A DNA stretch of 64,000 nucleotides from Trinickia diaoshuihuensis. GTDB taxonomy: Bacteria; Pseudomonadota; Gammaproteobacteria; Burkholderiales; Burkholderiaceae. The notes beneath the pieces were generated by a model that was not told where the DNA came from, made no database searches, and worked only from the letters and a program-made list of their open reading frames with translations. The stretch is from assembly GCF_003390925.1 (NCBI RefSeq), contig NZ_QUBS01000089.1, positions 124,001 to 188,000 on the forward strand, given 5' to 3'. Positions 28,073 through 39,894 of this stretch are shown piece by piece. The position numbers were made by a program, and so were the translations under genes. Each line of letters starts with the position of its first letter. Position 1 is the stretch's first letter.

Positions 28073-29128
28073 GTGACGACGAAGGCAAAGCGCGGGCCGG
28101 TCAGGATCGGCATCGCGGGATTGGGCCGCTTAGGCAAGCGGCACGCGACGAATTTGGCTTACCGCGTGCCCGGCGCGGTGCTGGCGGCGGCATGCAGCCC
28201 GGTCGACGAGGAACTCGACTGGGCCCGCGAGACGCTCGTCGACCCGCGGCTTTATTCGGACTACGAAGCATTGCTGGCGGACCGTGAAATCGATGCGCTG
28301 TGGCTCGTGACGCCGTCTTCGCTGCATGCCGACCAAATCGTGTCGGCGTTGCGCGCCGGCAAGCATGTGTTTTGCGAGAAGCCGCTCTCGCTCGATATGG
28401 CGGAATGCGAGCGCGTGCTCGCGGTGGCGCGTGAATATCCGCATTTGGAGGCGACGATCGGCTTCATGCGGCGTTTCGATCCGAGCTATCGCGACGCGTA
28501 CGAGAAGACGGCCGCGGGCGCCATCGGCCGGCCCTTCATGGTGCGCTCGCAAACGACGGATCAAAACGATCCCGATGGGTTCTTCGTGCGCTTCGCGCCC
28601 ACCTCGGGCGGAATCTTTCTCGATTGCACCGTGCACGATATCGACGTCGCGCGCTGGTTCTTCGGCGGCGCGCGGGCGACGCGCGCGTTCGCGACGGGCA
28701 CCATTGCATTGCACGAAGGGCTGCGCGCGTGCGGCGATGTCGACAACGGGGTGGGCGTCGTCGAATTCGAAGGCGGCCGGCTCGCCGTGTTCTACGCCTC
28801 GCGCACGATGGCGCACGGCAACGACACGCAAAGCGAGGTCATCGGCACGAACGGGGCGCTCGCGATCGGTCACGATCCGCGCAAGAATCGCGTGCAGATT
28901 TACGACGCGCTCGGCGTACGCAGCGAAAGCACGCCGACGTTCTTCGATCGTTTCGAAGACGCCTTCTTGCATGAAGCCAACGCGTTCGTGCAAGCGGTGT
29001 CGGCGCGGCTGGCGGGCGAGGCCAGCGCCGCGCCGGCCGGCGCCACGCTGGCCGATGCGCTGGAGGCGACCCGCATCGGCAATGCGCTGCGGCAGGCATG
29101 CGCGACCGGGATGCCCGTCACGCTGTAA
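28073..29128 (+). CDS. Gfo/Idh/MocA-family oxidoreductase
   Basis: 351 residues from GTG at 28073 with AAGGAG upstream. Rossmann motif IAGLGRLGKRHATN and CEKPLSLD; the HDIDVARW motif near 190. A paralogue of IolG 112 bp downstream of it, probably acting on another inositol stereoisomer (for example scyllo- or chiro-inositol) or on an inosose. The spacer before it contains a short direct repeat (GCGTCGAGTAG twice, from 27961). Exact substrate unknown. Confidence 0.9.
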   Translation: MTTKAKRGPVRIGIAGLGRLGKRHATNLAYRVPGAVLAAACSPVDEELDWARETLVDPRLYSDYEALLADREIDALWLVTPSSLHADQIVSALRAGKHVFCEKPLSLDMAECERVLAVAREYPHLEATIGFMRRFDPSYRDAYEKTAAGAIGRPFMVRSQTTDQNDPDGFFVRFAPTSGGIFLDCTVHDIDVARWFFGGARATRAFATGTIALHEGLRACGDVDNGVGVVEFEGGRLAVFYASRTMAHGNDTQSEVIGTNGALAIGHDPRKNRVQIYDALGVRSESTPTFFDRFEDAFLHEANAFVQAVSARLAGEASAAPAGATLADALEATRIGNALRQACATGMPVTL

Positions 29129-29432
29129 CCGCACGCGAGGGTAGGCGAGGGCGCTTCGAGACGCTGAGGGTGCCGTAAAGCCCCGCGAATCCGTCGTTAT
29201 CGATCGTCGAAAAACGCTTCGCCCACGGACTCGCGCCGGGTGCTTGCTGATCGGCCGCGCTCGCGGCGACGATCGAGTTGCCGAAAACGCAGCGGCCTTC
29301 ATCGGCCTGGAGCGCGGTCGGGGTGCGTGGGGTAAAATTCCTTTCTTTTGCGTCTTTTGGCTAGGCAATGTGCGCTCGATCGCGCACCGCCCAAGCGTAA
29401 GCAGGGCGCTTCACTGTAAAGGCCGATTGTCG
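29129..29432. other. Intergenic region before the TusA-like gene
   Basis: 304 bp without a supportable gene. A GGTAAAATTCC stretch near 29336 could be part of a promoter for the TusA-like gene, and GTGCG-N8-CGCAC makes a weak hairpin near 29370. I see no strong terminator after the oxidoreductase gene. Confidence 0.4.
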
Positions 29433-29660
29433 ATGGAAATTCATAAGGAAGTCGATGCGCGCGGATTGACTTGCCCGCTGCCGATTTTGCGCGCCAAGAA
29501 GGCGTTGGCCGACATGACGAGCGGTCAAATTTTGAAGGTCTTGGCAACCGATCCCGGTTCGCAGCGCGACTTCGCCGCGTTCGCCAAGCAAACCGGCAAC
29601 GAAATCGTCGAGACTTCGACGCAAGATAAGACGTTTGTGTTTTTGATGCGCCGTCGCTGA
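29433..29660 (+). CDS. TusA/SirA-family sulfurtransferase-like protein
   Basis: 75 residues with the TusA-family signature DARGLTCPLPIL; Cys14 followed by Pro is the persulfide-carrying position. Small single-domain sulfur carrier of the TusA/YedF/SirA group. In E. coli TusA relays sulfur for tRNA 2-thiouridine and molybdenum cofactor work; the specific partner here is unknown. Stands alone between the inositol locus and the Rhs mini-gene. Confidence 0.92.
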   Translation: MEIHKEVDARGLTCPLPILRAKKALADMTSGQILKVLATDPGSQRDFAAFAKQTGNEIVETSTQDKTFVFLMRRR

Positions 29661-29823
29661 GCGGCTCGCATATCGTCTTCGCGATTCCATTTCTCTTTAG
29701 GCGGCATGCGCGTCGCCGGCGCTTCGTCCGTAGGGCGAGTCAGAAGGTGAGAATGCGCTTTGATTCCGCGCCGAAGCGGCTTTGACGAAGCACGGCGCGC
29801 CACCTACGATGAAGCCGGTAGGT

Positions 29824-29876
29824 CGTTAGCTCGGAAGACGGAGCGGCGGTCTTCGAAACCGCCGCGACGGCTAACG
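29824..29876 (+). other. Structured element (two nested stems) upstream of the Rhs mini-gene
   Basis: An outer stem CGTTAGC/GCTAACG (29824-29830 with 29870-29876) encloses a perfect 8-bp hairpin GCGGCGGT-CTTCGAA-ACCGCCGC (29843-29865). GCTC...GAGC (29829-29844) looks like a tRNA D-arm and the hairpin like an anticodon arm with TCG, but no T-arm or acceptor stem can be built. It ends 12 bp before the next start codon, so it may be an mRNA leader structure. Confidence 0.5.
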
Positions 29877-29888
29877 AGGTGAGGGTCC

Positions 29889-30734
29889 ATGGTTCGCAAC
29901 GCTCCAGCGGGATTTACCGGCGCATATCGGGATTGCGCGACGTTCGCGAATCCGCTCGGCAATGGTTATCGATGGTATCTACCCTGGCTGATGCGCTTCA
30001 ATGCTCCGGACAGCTTGAGCCCATTCGGCGCCGGCGGCAGCAATGCGTACGCTTACTGCGCGGCCGATCCAATCAACCGCAGCGATCCTAGCGGGCATAT
30101 GTTCAATGGCTTGGCCTCCGATATTGGTAAGGTGACGGACGAGGACGCGGCGTCGCTCGCGGCTAGAGCGTCGGAGAGTGCGGCGCAAGAGGCGAGCGGA
30201 ACCGCACCGTCGTCAAGTGGAACGGCCAACGCGCCGAGCGCCGGGGGGCCGCTCCCTGCGCGAGCGAGGCGGCCGCGACCCGCTTCTTTGGTGTTGCCCT
30301 ATAGCTTGAGGCACGGCGCCCCCGACTTGGACGCGTTAAGCCGATCGTTGACGAGGTACCGGAGGGCGGCCGATGCCCTCGAACGCGGCGCAAACGCTCT
30401 GCGGCAGCAATGGCCCGCCTTGATGCGCGAATCGCGCATGGAACGGGCAGCGCTCGGACTGCCCGATCCGATCGTGGCGCAAGAAGCGAGATTGGCGGTT
30501 CATCAAGTTGCGCTGGAGGCCGACGATCTCCTCACGAAATTGAGCCAGGTCGAAATGCAACTGGCAGGGCGCGCGGGAGAGTTCGAAAAAGAGCGCATTG
30601 AAATACGCGGCCTTCAGGAAAGAGTCGGAGCGATCCACCGAGAAGCTTGGGATCTATATCCAACACTCAGAGACGAGGTCGACGCGACGGGTGAGAGCGT
30701 CTTCCGGTTCGGCGGAAGTTCGAACGCCAACTGA
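29889..30734 (+). CDS. Orphan Rhs-core mini-protein with variable C-terminus
   Basis: 281 residues. Residues 9-70 are the terminal Rhs-core unit (FTGAYRD, LGNGYR, RFNAPDSLSPFGAGG, NAYAYC) ending in P61-x4-D66-P67-SGH, the conserved boundary found just before variable toxin tips in full Rhs proteins. The remaining 210 residues begin with a Ser/Ala/Pro-rich linker and then a long helical, charged region (about 130-275) with no motif I know. AGGTGAGGG is 3 nt before the ATG, so it looks translated as it stands rather than a fragment. No large Rhs gene and no immunity-like small gene lie beside it. Function unknown. Confidence 0.7.
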   Translation: MVRNAPAGFTGAYRDCATFANPLGNGYRWYLPWLMRFNAPDSLSPFGAGGSNAYAYCAADPINRSDPSGHMFNGLASDIGKVTDEDAASLAARASESAAQEASGTAPSSSGTANAPSAGGPLPARARRPRPASLVLPYSLRHGAPDLDALSRSLTRYRRAADALERGANALRQQWPALMRESRMERAALGLPDPIVAQEARLAVHQVALEADDLLTKLSQVEMQLAGRAGEFEKERIEIRGLQERVGAIHREAWDLYPTLRDEVDATGESVFRFGGSSNAN

Positions 30735-30878
30735 ATGCGCGTTTTTTCAACTGCCGGGCGACAGGCATAGGGTCCAACGCCAGCGGGGTATGGGTACAGG
30801 CGCTACTGGGCCGCCCCGACCGACAACCAACAAGTCTTGTTTGGGGCGATCGGGCCTTAACTTTGGTGGGCCACCCAT

Positions 30879-30909
30879 AAAAAAACGGCCCTCGATTGAT
30901 CGAGGGCCG
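30879..30909 (-). terminator. Rho-independent terminator after galU
   Basis: Read on the minus strand, CGGCCCTCGA-TCAA-TCGAGGGCCG is a perfect 10-bp stem followed by seven T residues. It lies about 25 bp beyond the galU stop. Confidence 0.9.
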
Positions 30910-30931
30910 CCCGGCTCCGCTCAACGGCGGA

Positions 30932-31813
30932 TCAGCTATCCATCACCGGCGAGCGCGTACGCAGATAGTGCTCGAAATCCTCGGCCACTTCGGGGTGACG
31001 CAGCGCGAACTCGACGGTCGCCTTCAGATAACCGAGCTTGCTGCCGCAATCGAAACGCGTGCCGTGATACTTATAGGCCAGCACTTGTTCGTCGCCGAGC
31101 AGCGACTGAATGCCGTCGGTCAACTGAATCTCGCCGCCCGCGCCGGGCTTGAGCGCGCGCAGGTGGTCGAAAATGCGCGGCTTGAGCACGTAGCGGCCCA
31201 CGACGCCGAGGTTCGACGGCGCGATTTCGGGCGCCGGCTTTTCGACGATGCCCGACATCTTGATGATCGCGTCTTCCCACTCCTTGCCGTCGACGATGCC
31301 GTACGAGCGCGTGTCTTGCGGCGGAATTTCTTCCACGCCGATGACCGAGCTATGGTAGTGATCGAACACGTCGATCATCTGCTTCATGACGGGCGGTTCG
31401 GCGTAGAGCAAGTCGTCCGCGAGGATGACGGCGAACGGGTTGTCGCCGACGAGTTTCTCGGCGCACAGCACGGCGTGGCCCAAGCCGAGGGCCTCGGGCT
31501 GGCGCACGTAGAAACAGTCGACATGGCTCGGCTTGATGCTGCGCACGAGTTCGAGCAGCTTCTCCTTGCCGCGCGCCTCGAGTTCGGCCTCGATTTCGTA
31601 CGACTTGTCGAAGTGATCCTCGATTGCGCGCTTGCTGCGCCCGGTCACGAAGATCATTTCGGTGATGCCCGCGGCCATGGCTTCTTCGACCGCGTACTGA
31701 ATCAACGGTTTGTCGACGATCGGCAGCATTTCCTTCGGGCTTGCCTTGGTGGCCGGAAGAAAGCGCGTGCCGAGGCCCGCTACGGGAAAGACTGCCTTGG
31801 TGACTTTTAGCAT
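30932..31813 (-). CDS. galU: UTP-glucose-1-phosphate uridylyltransferase
   Basis: 293 residues. Makes UDP-glucose for lipopolysaccharide, exopolysaccharide and galactose metabolism. Nucleotidyltransferase motifs [19 protein letters not shown] at the N-terminus, ILADDLLY for metal binding, and [11 protein letters not shown] near residue 225. Length fits the family. It lies 52 bp downstream of valS on the same strand and ends at a clear terminator. Confidence 0.96.
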   Translation of the reverse strand: MLKVTKAVFPVAGLGTRFLPATKASPKEMLPIVDKPLIQYAVEEAMAAGITEMIFVTGRSKRAIEDHFDKSYEIEAELEARGKEKLLELVRSIKPSHVDCFYVRQPEALGLGHAVLCAEKLVGDNPFAVILADDLLYAEPPVMKQMIDVFDHYHSSVIGVEEIPPQDTRSYGIVDGKEWEDAIIKMSGIVEKPAPEIAPSNLGVVGRYVLKPRIFDHLRALKPGAGGEIQLTDGIQSLLGDEQVLAYKYHGTRFDCGSKLGYLKATVEFALRHPEVAEDFEHYLRTRSPVMDS

Positions 31814-31865
31814 GGCGTTACCCTAGTTGTACTGGTGGGACCACGTGCCCAATCGATGCAAACGG

Positions 31866-34754
<2,889 letters not shown>

Positions 34755-34855
34755 GTTGGAAATCCGCCGAAAAATGCCTGAGGTGATATGGATGATCCGG
34801 GTAGGAACCTGCTTGGAGCCGCAGCCGGCTCGGGTTTGCAAGTCCGAAACCGTCA

Positions 34856-34861
34856 ATTATA
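34856..34861 (-). promoter_or_regulatory. Candidate -10 element for valS
   Basis: On the minus strand the sequence is TATAAT, about 100 bp before the valS start; no good -35 match at 17 bp. Confidence 0.45.
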
Positions 34862-34893
34862 AGGGGAGGGGCGATGCCTGCCGCGCGCGGCCT

Positions 34894-34899
34894 TATAAT
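34894..34899 (+). promoter_or_regulatory. Candidate -10 element for uvrD
   Basis: A perfect TATAAT on the plus strand, 71 bp before the uvrD start codon; no convincing -35. Confidence 0.45.
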
Positions 34900-34970
34900 G
34901 ATGGGCTCGCGAAGCGTTGCCGCATGCGGCATTGCACGCTCCGTCCGCCCGCTGAAGGACCGCTTTCTCC

Positions 34971-37325
34971 ATGCCAGAACTGCTCGCCAATCTGAATCCC
35001 GAACAATACGCCGCCGTCACGTTGCCGAACGAACCGGCATTGATCCTGGCGGGCGCGGGCAGCGGTAAGACGCGCGTACTCATCACCCGCATCGCTTGGT
35101 TGATCCAGCAAGGGTTCGCCTCGCCGGCCACGGTGCTGGCGGTGACCTTCACGAACAAAGCGGCGCGCGAGATGATGAGCCGGCTGTCGGCGCTGTTGCC
35201 GATCGACACGCGCGGCATGTGGATCGGCACGTTTCACGGGCTCTGTAACCGCATGCTGCGCGCCCATCACCGCGATGCGGGGCTGCCCGCCACGTTCCAA
35301 ATCCTCGATACGGCCGATCAGCTCTCGGCGATCAAGCGGCTGATGAAGGGGTTGACCGTCGACGACGAAAAATACCCGGCGAAGAACCTGCAGTACTTCA
35401 TCAACAACGCGAAGGAGCAGGGTCTGCGACCGGACCAGGTCGACGCGACCGACAGCTTCAACCTGAAGTTCGTCGAGTTGTACCGCGCATACGAGCAGCA
35501 ATGCCAGCGCGAGGGCGTCGTCGATTTCCCCGAACTGCTGCTGCGCTGCTATGAACTGCTCGCGCACAACGCGCCGCTGCGCGCGCATTATCAAGCGCGC
35601 TTCAAGCAGATTCTCGTCGACGAGTTCCAAGATACGAACAAGCTGCAATACGCTTGGCTCAAGCTGCTCGCCGGACAAAACAATGCGATCTTCGCCGTGG
35701 GTGACGACGATCAATCGATCTACGCGTTCCGGGGCGCGAACGTCGGCAACATGATGGACTTCGAGCGCGAGTTCAACGTCCGCAATTTGATCAAGCTCGA
35801 GCAGAACTATCGCTCGCATGGGCACATCCTCGATACGGCGAACGCGCTGATCGCGCATAACTCGCGGCGGCTCGGCAAGAATCTGCGCACGGACGCGGGC
35901 CACGGCGAGCCCGTGCGCGTCTACGAAGCCGCGACCGATTCGCAGGAAGCGGGCTGGATCGTCGAGGAAATTCGCGCGCTCATCAACACGGGTTTGACGC
36001 GCGGCGAGATTGCGATCCTGTATCGCAGCAACGCGCAATCGCGCACGATCGAGCATGCGCTCGTGAATGCGGGGATCGCTTATCGCGTCTACGGCGGCCT
36101 GCGCTTTTTCGAGCGGCAGGAAGTCAAGCATGCGCTCGCCTATCTGCGCCTGATCGACAATCCGAACGACGATACGGCGTTTGCGCGCGTCGTCAACTTC
36201 CCGACGCGTGGCATCGGCGCGCGCTCGATCGAGCAATTGGCCGACGCGGCGCGTCTGTACGGCTGCTCGATGGCGGCCGCGATTCCTTATGTCACGGGCA
36301 AGGCCGGCACGAGCCTAGGCTCGTTCGCGAATCTGATCGCGAAGATGCGCGCCGAAACGGAGCGGATGAGCTTGCCCGAAACGGTCGAGTACGTGGTGCG
36401 CGTGAGCGGCTTGGCCGAGTTCTATCAGAACGAACGCGAAGGCCAGGACCGGCTCGAGAACTTGCAGGAACTCGTCAACGCCGCGACTGCGTTCGTCAGC
36501 GAAGAGGGCTATGGCCTCGATACGCCCGCGCGTGCGATCCGCCTCGCGCCCGGCGCGACGGCGGCGCCCGAGCTCGCGGCTTCTTCGCTCGACGACGAGA
36601 CCGTGGTGATCGACGCCGCCGGTTTCGGCGATCCGGCCCAAAATCCCGACACGATGACGCCGCTCGCGGGCTTCTTGTCGCACGCCTCCCTCGAGGCCGG
36701 CGAGAGCCAGGCGCAAGCGGGGCAAGACGCCGTTCAGTTGATGACCGTGCATGCGGCGAAGGGGCTCGAGTTTACGGCCGTCTTCATCACCGGGCTCGAG
36801 GAGGGACTCTTCCCGCACGAAAACAGCGCCAAGGAAACCGACGGGCTCGAAGAGGAACGCCGGCTCATGTATGTGGCGATTACACGCGCGAAGGAGCGGC
36901 TGTACTTGTCGTTGGCGCAAAGCCGCATGCTGCATGGGCAGACGCGCTACAACGTGCGTTCGCGCTTTTTCGATGAATTGCCCGAAGGCACGCTGAAATG
37001 GTTGACGCCGAAAGCCGAGGCGGGATCGCGCTGGGGCGGCCGGTCGGACAGTGCCGGGTGGGGGCGCGATTGGTTCTCCCGTCCCGATCGTGGCGGCCCC
37101 GCGGCGAATTTCGAAGCGGCGCCGTTGCCGGCGTTCGCGAACGAGCAACGCGCGGCGGACACGGGTTTTCGGGTCGGTCAGCAGGTGTTTCACACGAAAT
37201 TCGGCGAGGGCGCGATCACGGCGCTCGAAGGCAGCGGCGGCGATGCGCGCGCGCAAGTTCGCTTCAAGCGCCATGGCGAGAAATGGCTCGCTTTGTCGGT
37301 TGCCAAGCTACAAGTGATCGAATAA
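34971..37325 (+). CDS. uvrD: DNA helicase II, UvrD family
   Basis: 784 residues, SF1A helicase for nucleotide-excision and mismatch repair. Motifs in order: Q-motif LNPEQYAAV, Walker A GAGSGKTR (about 28), Walker B VDEFQDTN, motif III GDDDQSIYAFRGA, motif V MTVHAAKGLEF, motif VI VAITRAKERL, then the C-terminal extension ending in a tudor-like segment (GQQVFHTKFGEGAI). Full length. No CTGT-N8-ACAG LexA box was seen in the short promoter region. Confidence 0.95.
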   Translation: MPELLANLNPEQYAAVTLPNEPALILAGAGSGKTRVLITRIAWLIQQGFASPATVLAVTFTNKAAREMMSRLSALLPIDTRGMWIGTFHGLCNRMLRAHHRDAGLPATFQILDTADQLSAIKRLMKGLTVDDEKYPAKNLQYFINNAKEQGLRPDQVDATDSFNLKFVELYRAYEQQCQREGVVDFPELLLRCYELLAHNAPLRAHYQARFKQILVDEFQDTNKLQYAWLKLLAGQNNAIFAVGDDDQSIYAFRGANVGNMMDFEREFNVRNLIKLEQNYRSHGHILDTANALIAHNSRRLGKNLRTDAGHGEPVRVYEAATDSQEAGWIVEEIRALINTGLTRGEIAILYRSNAQSRTIEHALVNAGIAYRVYGGLRFFERQEVKHALAYLRLIDNPNDDTAFARVVNFPTRGIGARSIEQLADAARLYGCSMAAAIPYVTGKAGTSLGSFANLIAKMRAETERMSLPETVEYVVRVSGLAEFYQNEREGQDRLENLQELVNAATAFVSEEGYGLDTPARAIRLAPGATAAPELAASSLDDETVVIDAAGFGDPAQNPDTMTPLAGFLSHASLEAGESQAQAGQDAVQLMTVHAAKGLEFTAVFITGLEEGLFPHENSAKETDGLEEERRLMYVAITRAKERLYLSLAQSRMLHGQTRYNVRSRFFDELPEGTLKWLTPKAEAGSRWGGRSDSAGWGRDWFSRPDRGGPAANFEAAPLPAFANEQRAADTGFRVGQQVFHTKFGEGAITALEGSGGDARAQVRFKRHGEKWLALSVAKLQVIE

Positions 37326-37393
37326 CGTCACTTCGATGTCGAATGAGAGTGCACGCCGGCACGCGCCGTAGCGGCACAAACGAGCATATTCCG

Positions 37394-38206
37394 ATGAGCA
37401 TGAACGAAGAAAGCGATAACGGCGGCACTGGCGCGGTGCGACGCTTGGCGGTACTGGCGGCGCTGCCGCAGGAACTCGGCGATCTCGTCGAGGCGATGCG
37501 CGCCGAAGGGCGGATGCGCACGGTCACCTTGGGGCGGCGCGACTACCATGTCGGCAACGCGCATGGGGTGCCGTGCGTCGTGACGCTGGCACGCGTCGGC
37601 AAGGTCGCGGCCGCGGCTACGGCGAGCGCGCTGATTCATGCATTCGGCGTCGATGCGATGGTGTTCGCGGGCGTGGCGGGCGGCGTCGGCCGCGGCGTGC
37701 GCGTGGGCGACATCGTCGTCGCCGATTCGCTATTGCAGCACGATCTCGACGCCTCGCCGCTCTTTCCGCGCTACGAGGTGCCGCTGCTCGAGCGCGCCCA
37801 GTTTCCCGCGGACGCACCGCTGGCCGATGCGCTCGCTGCCGCGTGCCGGACGTTCGTTGCCGAGGAGGGCGCGGCCCTCGCAGATCGCTTCGGTTTTCAC
37901 GCACCTAGCGTGCACCGCGGGTTGATCATCAGCGGCGACCGCTTCGTCTCGAGCGCGAGCGAAGTGCGCGCGCTGGCGCAGGCGTTGCCCGAGGCGATGG
38001 CCGTGGAGATGGAAGGGGCGGCGATGGCCCAGGTCTGTTACGAACACGGTGTGCCGTGCGCGATCGTCCGCACCATTTCCGACACGGCCGACGATCACGC
38101 AACGGCTTCGTTTACGAATTTCTTGACCGATATCGCCGGCGCCTATTCGTCGGGCGTGCTGCGGCGTTTCCTCGGGGCGTATGCGGCCGCGAGGGCCGGT
38201 GTCTAG
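37394..38206 (+). CDS. 5'-methylthioadenosine/S-adenosylhomocysteine nucleosidase-like protein
   Basis: 270 residues; a second ATG lies at 37400. PNP/MTAN fold: start AVLAALPQEL, Gly-rich ARVGKVAAAATASAL, FAGVAGGVG, and the substrate-site VEMEGAAMAQVC with the catalytic-type Glu and the RTISDTAD segment with the conserved Asp. Cleaves the adenine from MTA/SAH in the methionine and methyl cycle. It follows uvrD by 68 bp. The N-terminus is somewhat longer than in E. coli Pfs, so a related nucleosidase role is possible. Confidence 0.85.
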   Translation: MSMNEESDNGGTGAVRRLAVLAALPQELGDLVEAMRAEGRMRTVTLGRRDYHVGNAHGVPCVVTLARVGKVAAAATASALIHAFGVDAMVFAGVAGGVGRGVRVGDIVVADSLLQHDLDASPLFPRYEVPLLERAQFPADAPLADALAAACRTFVAEEGAALADRFGFHAPSVHRGLIISGDRFVSSASEVRALAQALPEAMAVEMEGAAMAQVCYEHGVPCAIVRTISDTADDHATASFTNFLTDIAGAYSSGVLRRFLGAYAAARAGV

Positions 38207-38273
38207 TCTTCCTTTCACTGTCGAACCGTCGGTGCACGAGAGAGACGATCGCGGTAGGCGCGCGTGCATCAGC

Positions 38274-39760
38274 CTAGCGTCTGCCTGAATCGGTAACCCA
38301 ATTGGGCCGAGCGTGTCGAACGAGCTTGCTCTCATAGAGCGCGTTCGCGAGATCGAGCGCTTTCTCGCCCGAGATACCGTCGACCTCGAATGCCGCGCCG
38401 CCCGCGATCGGCCTAGCGCGCAGGCCGCGCGCGGCGAGCCATTGCTGGACGCGATGGGTGCTTGCGCCGTCATCGACGGTGAATAGGACGCCCGGCGCTT
38501 GAACCAGGAGCGATGATCCGCGCGGGTCCGCTGTTATCGAATAGACGGTGTATCCGCGTGGGTCGTCGACCGCACGTTTGTAAATGGATCGTTCGTCTCG
38601 CCTAGCGACAACGCGAGGCGAACTGGCGGACGCGGGCGGCCGATTTGACGAAGCTTGCAGCCTCGGTTGCCGATAAAGCGGTACTTTGACCTCTATCCCC
38701 ATTTCGATTTCGAGAAATTCCACGGTCCGATCCGGGCCGCAATGCATGGGGATCGCCTGTGCGAGGCTGGCGGCCGTCGTCGCGTTGCCGTCCCGCTCTC
38801 CGTGCAACGATAACGAGCCGTGGCACCCCTGTTGCCAATACTGCGCCGAGGACCCGCCGACGGACACGAAGCGTTCCGCGTACGACACGGCGGCATCGGC
38901 GTCGACCAAGCCGAAGCCGTACCGCGTGCTGTAACGATAGGCCCCCCCGGTGTAAGGGTTGTGCGCCGCCGTATGGATCCAGTTCGCAGCCGGGGCGTCC
39001 GCCATCGAAGGCAGGATGCGGGCGGTTCGGGCCAGAATGAAGCGGATGTCCCGCCAGGTCAGCTTGGGATTGGCTTGCAACATCAACGCAACCACGCCCG
39101 ATACGACGGGCGCCGCTGCGGAGGTGCCGCCGAAGTAGTGAACGTATCCGTTGTCCGTGACCGGGGCGGTGATGCCGGGCTGCTGCGCGCCGAACGGTGT
39201 GAACCCGTTGTCGCTGGGGCCGCAGACGAGCAGGTTCGATCCGTTCGTGGAATAGTCGGAGCCTAATCCGTTTGCATTGACTGCGCAGACGACGAGCGCT
39301 TGCTTGGGCAAGAAATTGTCGAAATTGGCCCATTGGAAGTGAGCCGTGCGCGGATATGGCTCTCGGCCGTCCTTGTCGAGGTTGCCGGCCGCGAAGACAT
39401 AGACGATCCCTTTGCCGTTGCGTCCCCGGTCGACGCCTCGGCGGGCCACGGCTTCATAGATGTCGTTTCGCGGACGGGGTATGAGGGCGTAGTGGTTCCC
39501 CCAGCTATGATGTCGACCCCCGGCGTGCCGCGCAACAGAAGATGCGGGTCGGCGACCTGCCCCGTATTGACGAGATGCCATTGGTAGGGGAACAACGGAT
39601 CGTGGATCTCGCGCGCGGCGCTAGGTGCGGGCGCCTCCTCGCTGCCGCCGCAGGCGGTGAGCGCGAGGGCGAGGGCGGCGGCGAGGAAAGTGCGCGGCGC
39701 AGGAGGCGCCGGAGGATGTGCGGCTGGCCGGGGAGTACGGCCTCGTTTCGGAACGGTCAT
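38274..39760 (-). pseudogene. Broken subtilisin-like (S8) serine protease
   Basis: The 5' part (39760 to about 39507) encodes a lipoprotein signal (FLAAALALALTAC) and the start of a subtilase (FPYQWHLVNTGQ, GVDIIA). Near 39505 the frame shifts: the continuation in another frame begins SWGNHYALIPR and runs to 38274 with the Ser motif GGTSAAAPVVSG and a long C-terminal extension. In normal S8 enzymes about 150 residues holding the catalytic Asp (DDG/DTG) and His (HGT) lie between these two points; both are missing. So an internal deletion plus frame change has destroyed the catalytic triad. A sequencing or assembly fault is the alternative. Confidence 0.82.
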
Positions 39761-39894
39761 CAACGGATCCTTTGCGGTGACGGGCTAACCGTCGGGTGCC
39801 GCAAACTAACCGTTCTCAGTCGCCTCCCGCTGTCGGCGCGAACGCTTTCAGACCGACGGAAGCCCGTGTGGCGAGGGGCCGTCGAGGGCGGTGC

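Noticed and set aside
28130-29368. A 412-codon minus-strand frame opposite the second oxidoreductase
   Set aside because: The oxidoreductase has clear motifs and a ribosome-binding site; this frame is a shadow.
29814-29921. Possible complete tRNA gene closed by GCCGGTA/TACCGGC
   Set aside because: D-arm-like and anticodon-like stems exist, but no T-arm with a proper stem and no CCA-compatible end could be built; kept only as a structured element.
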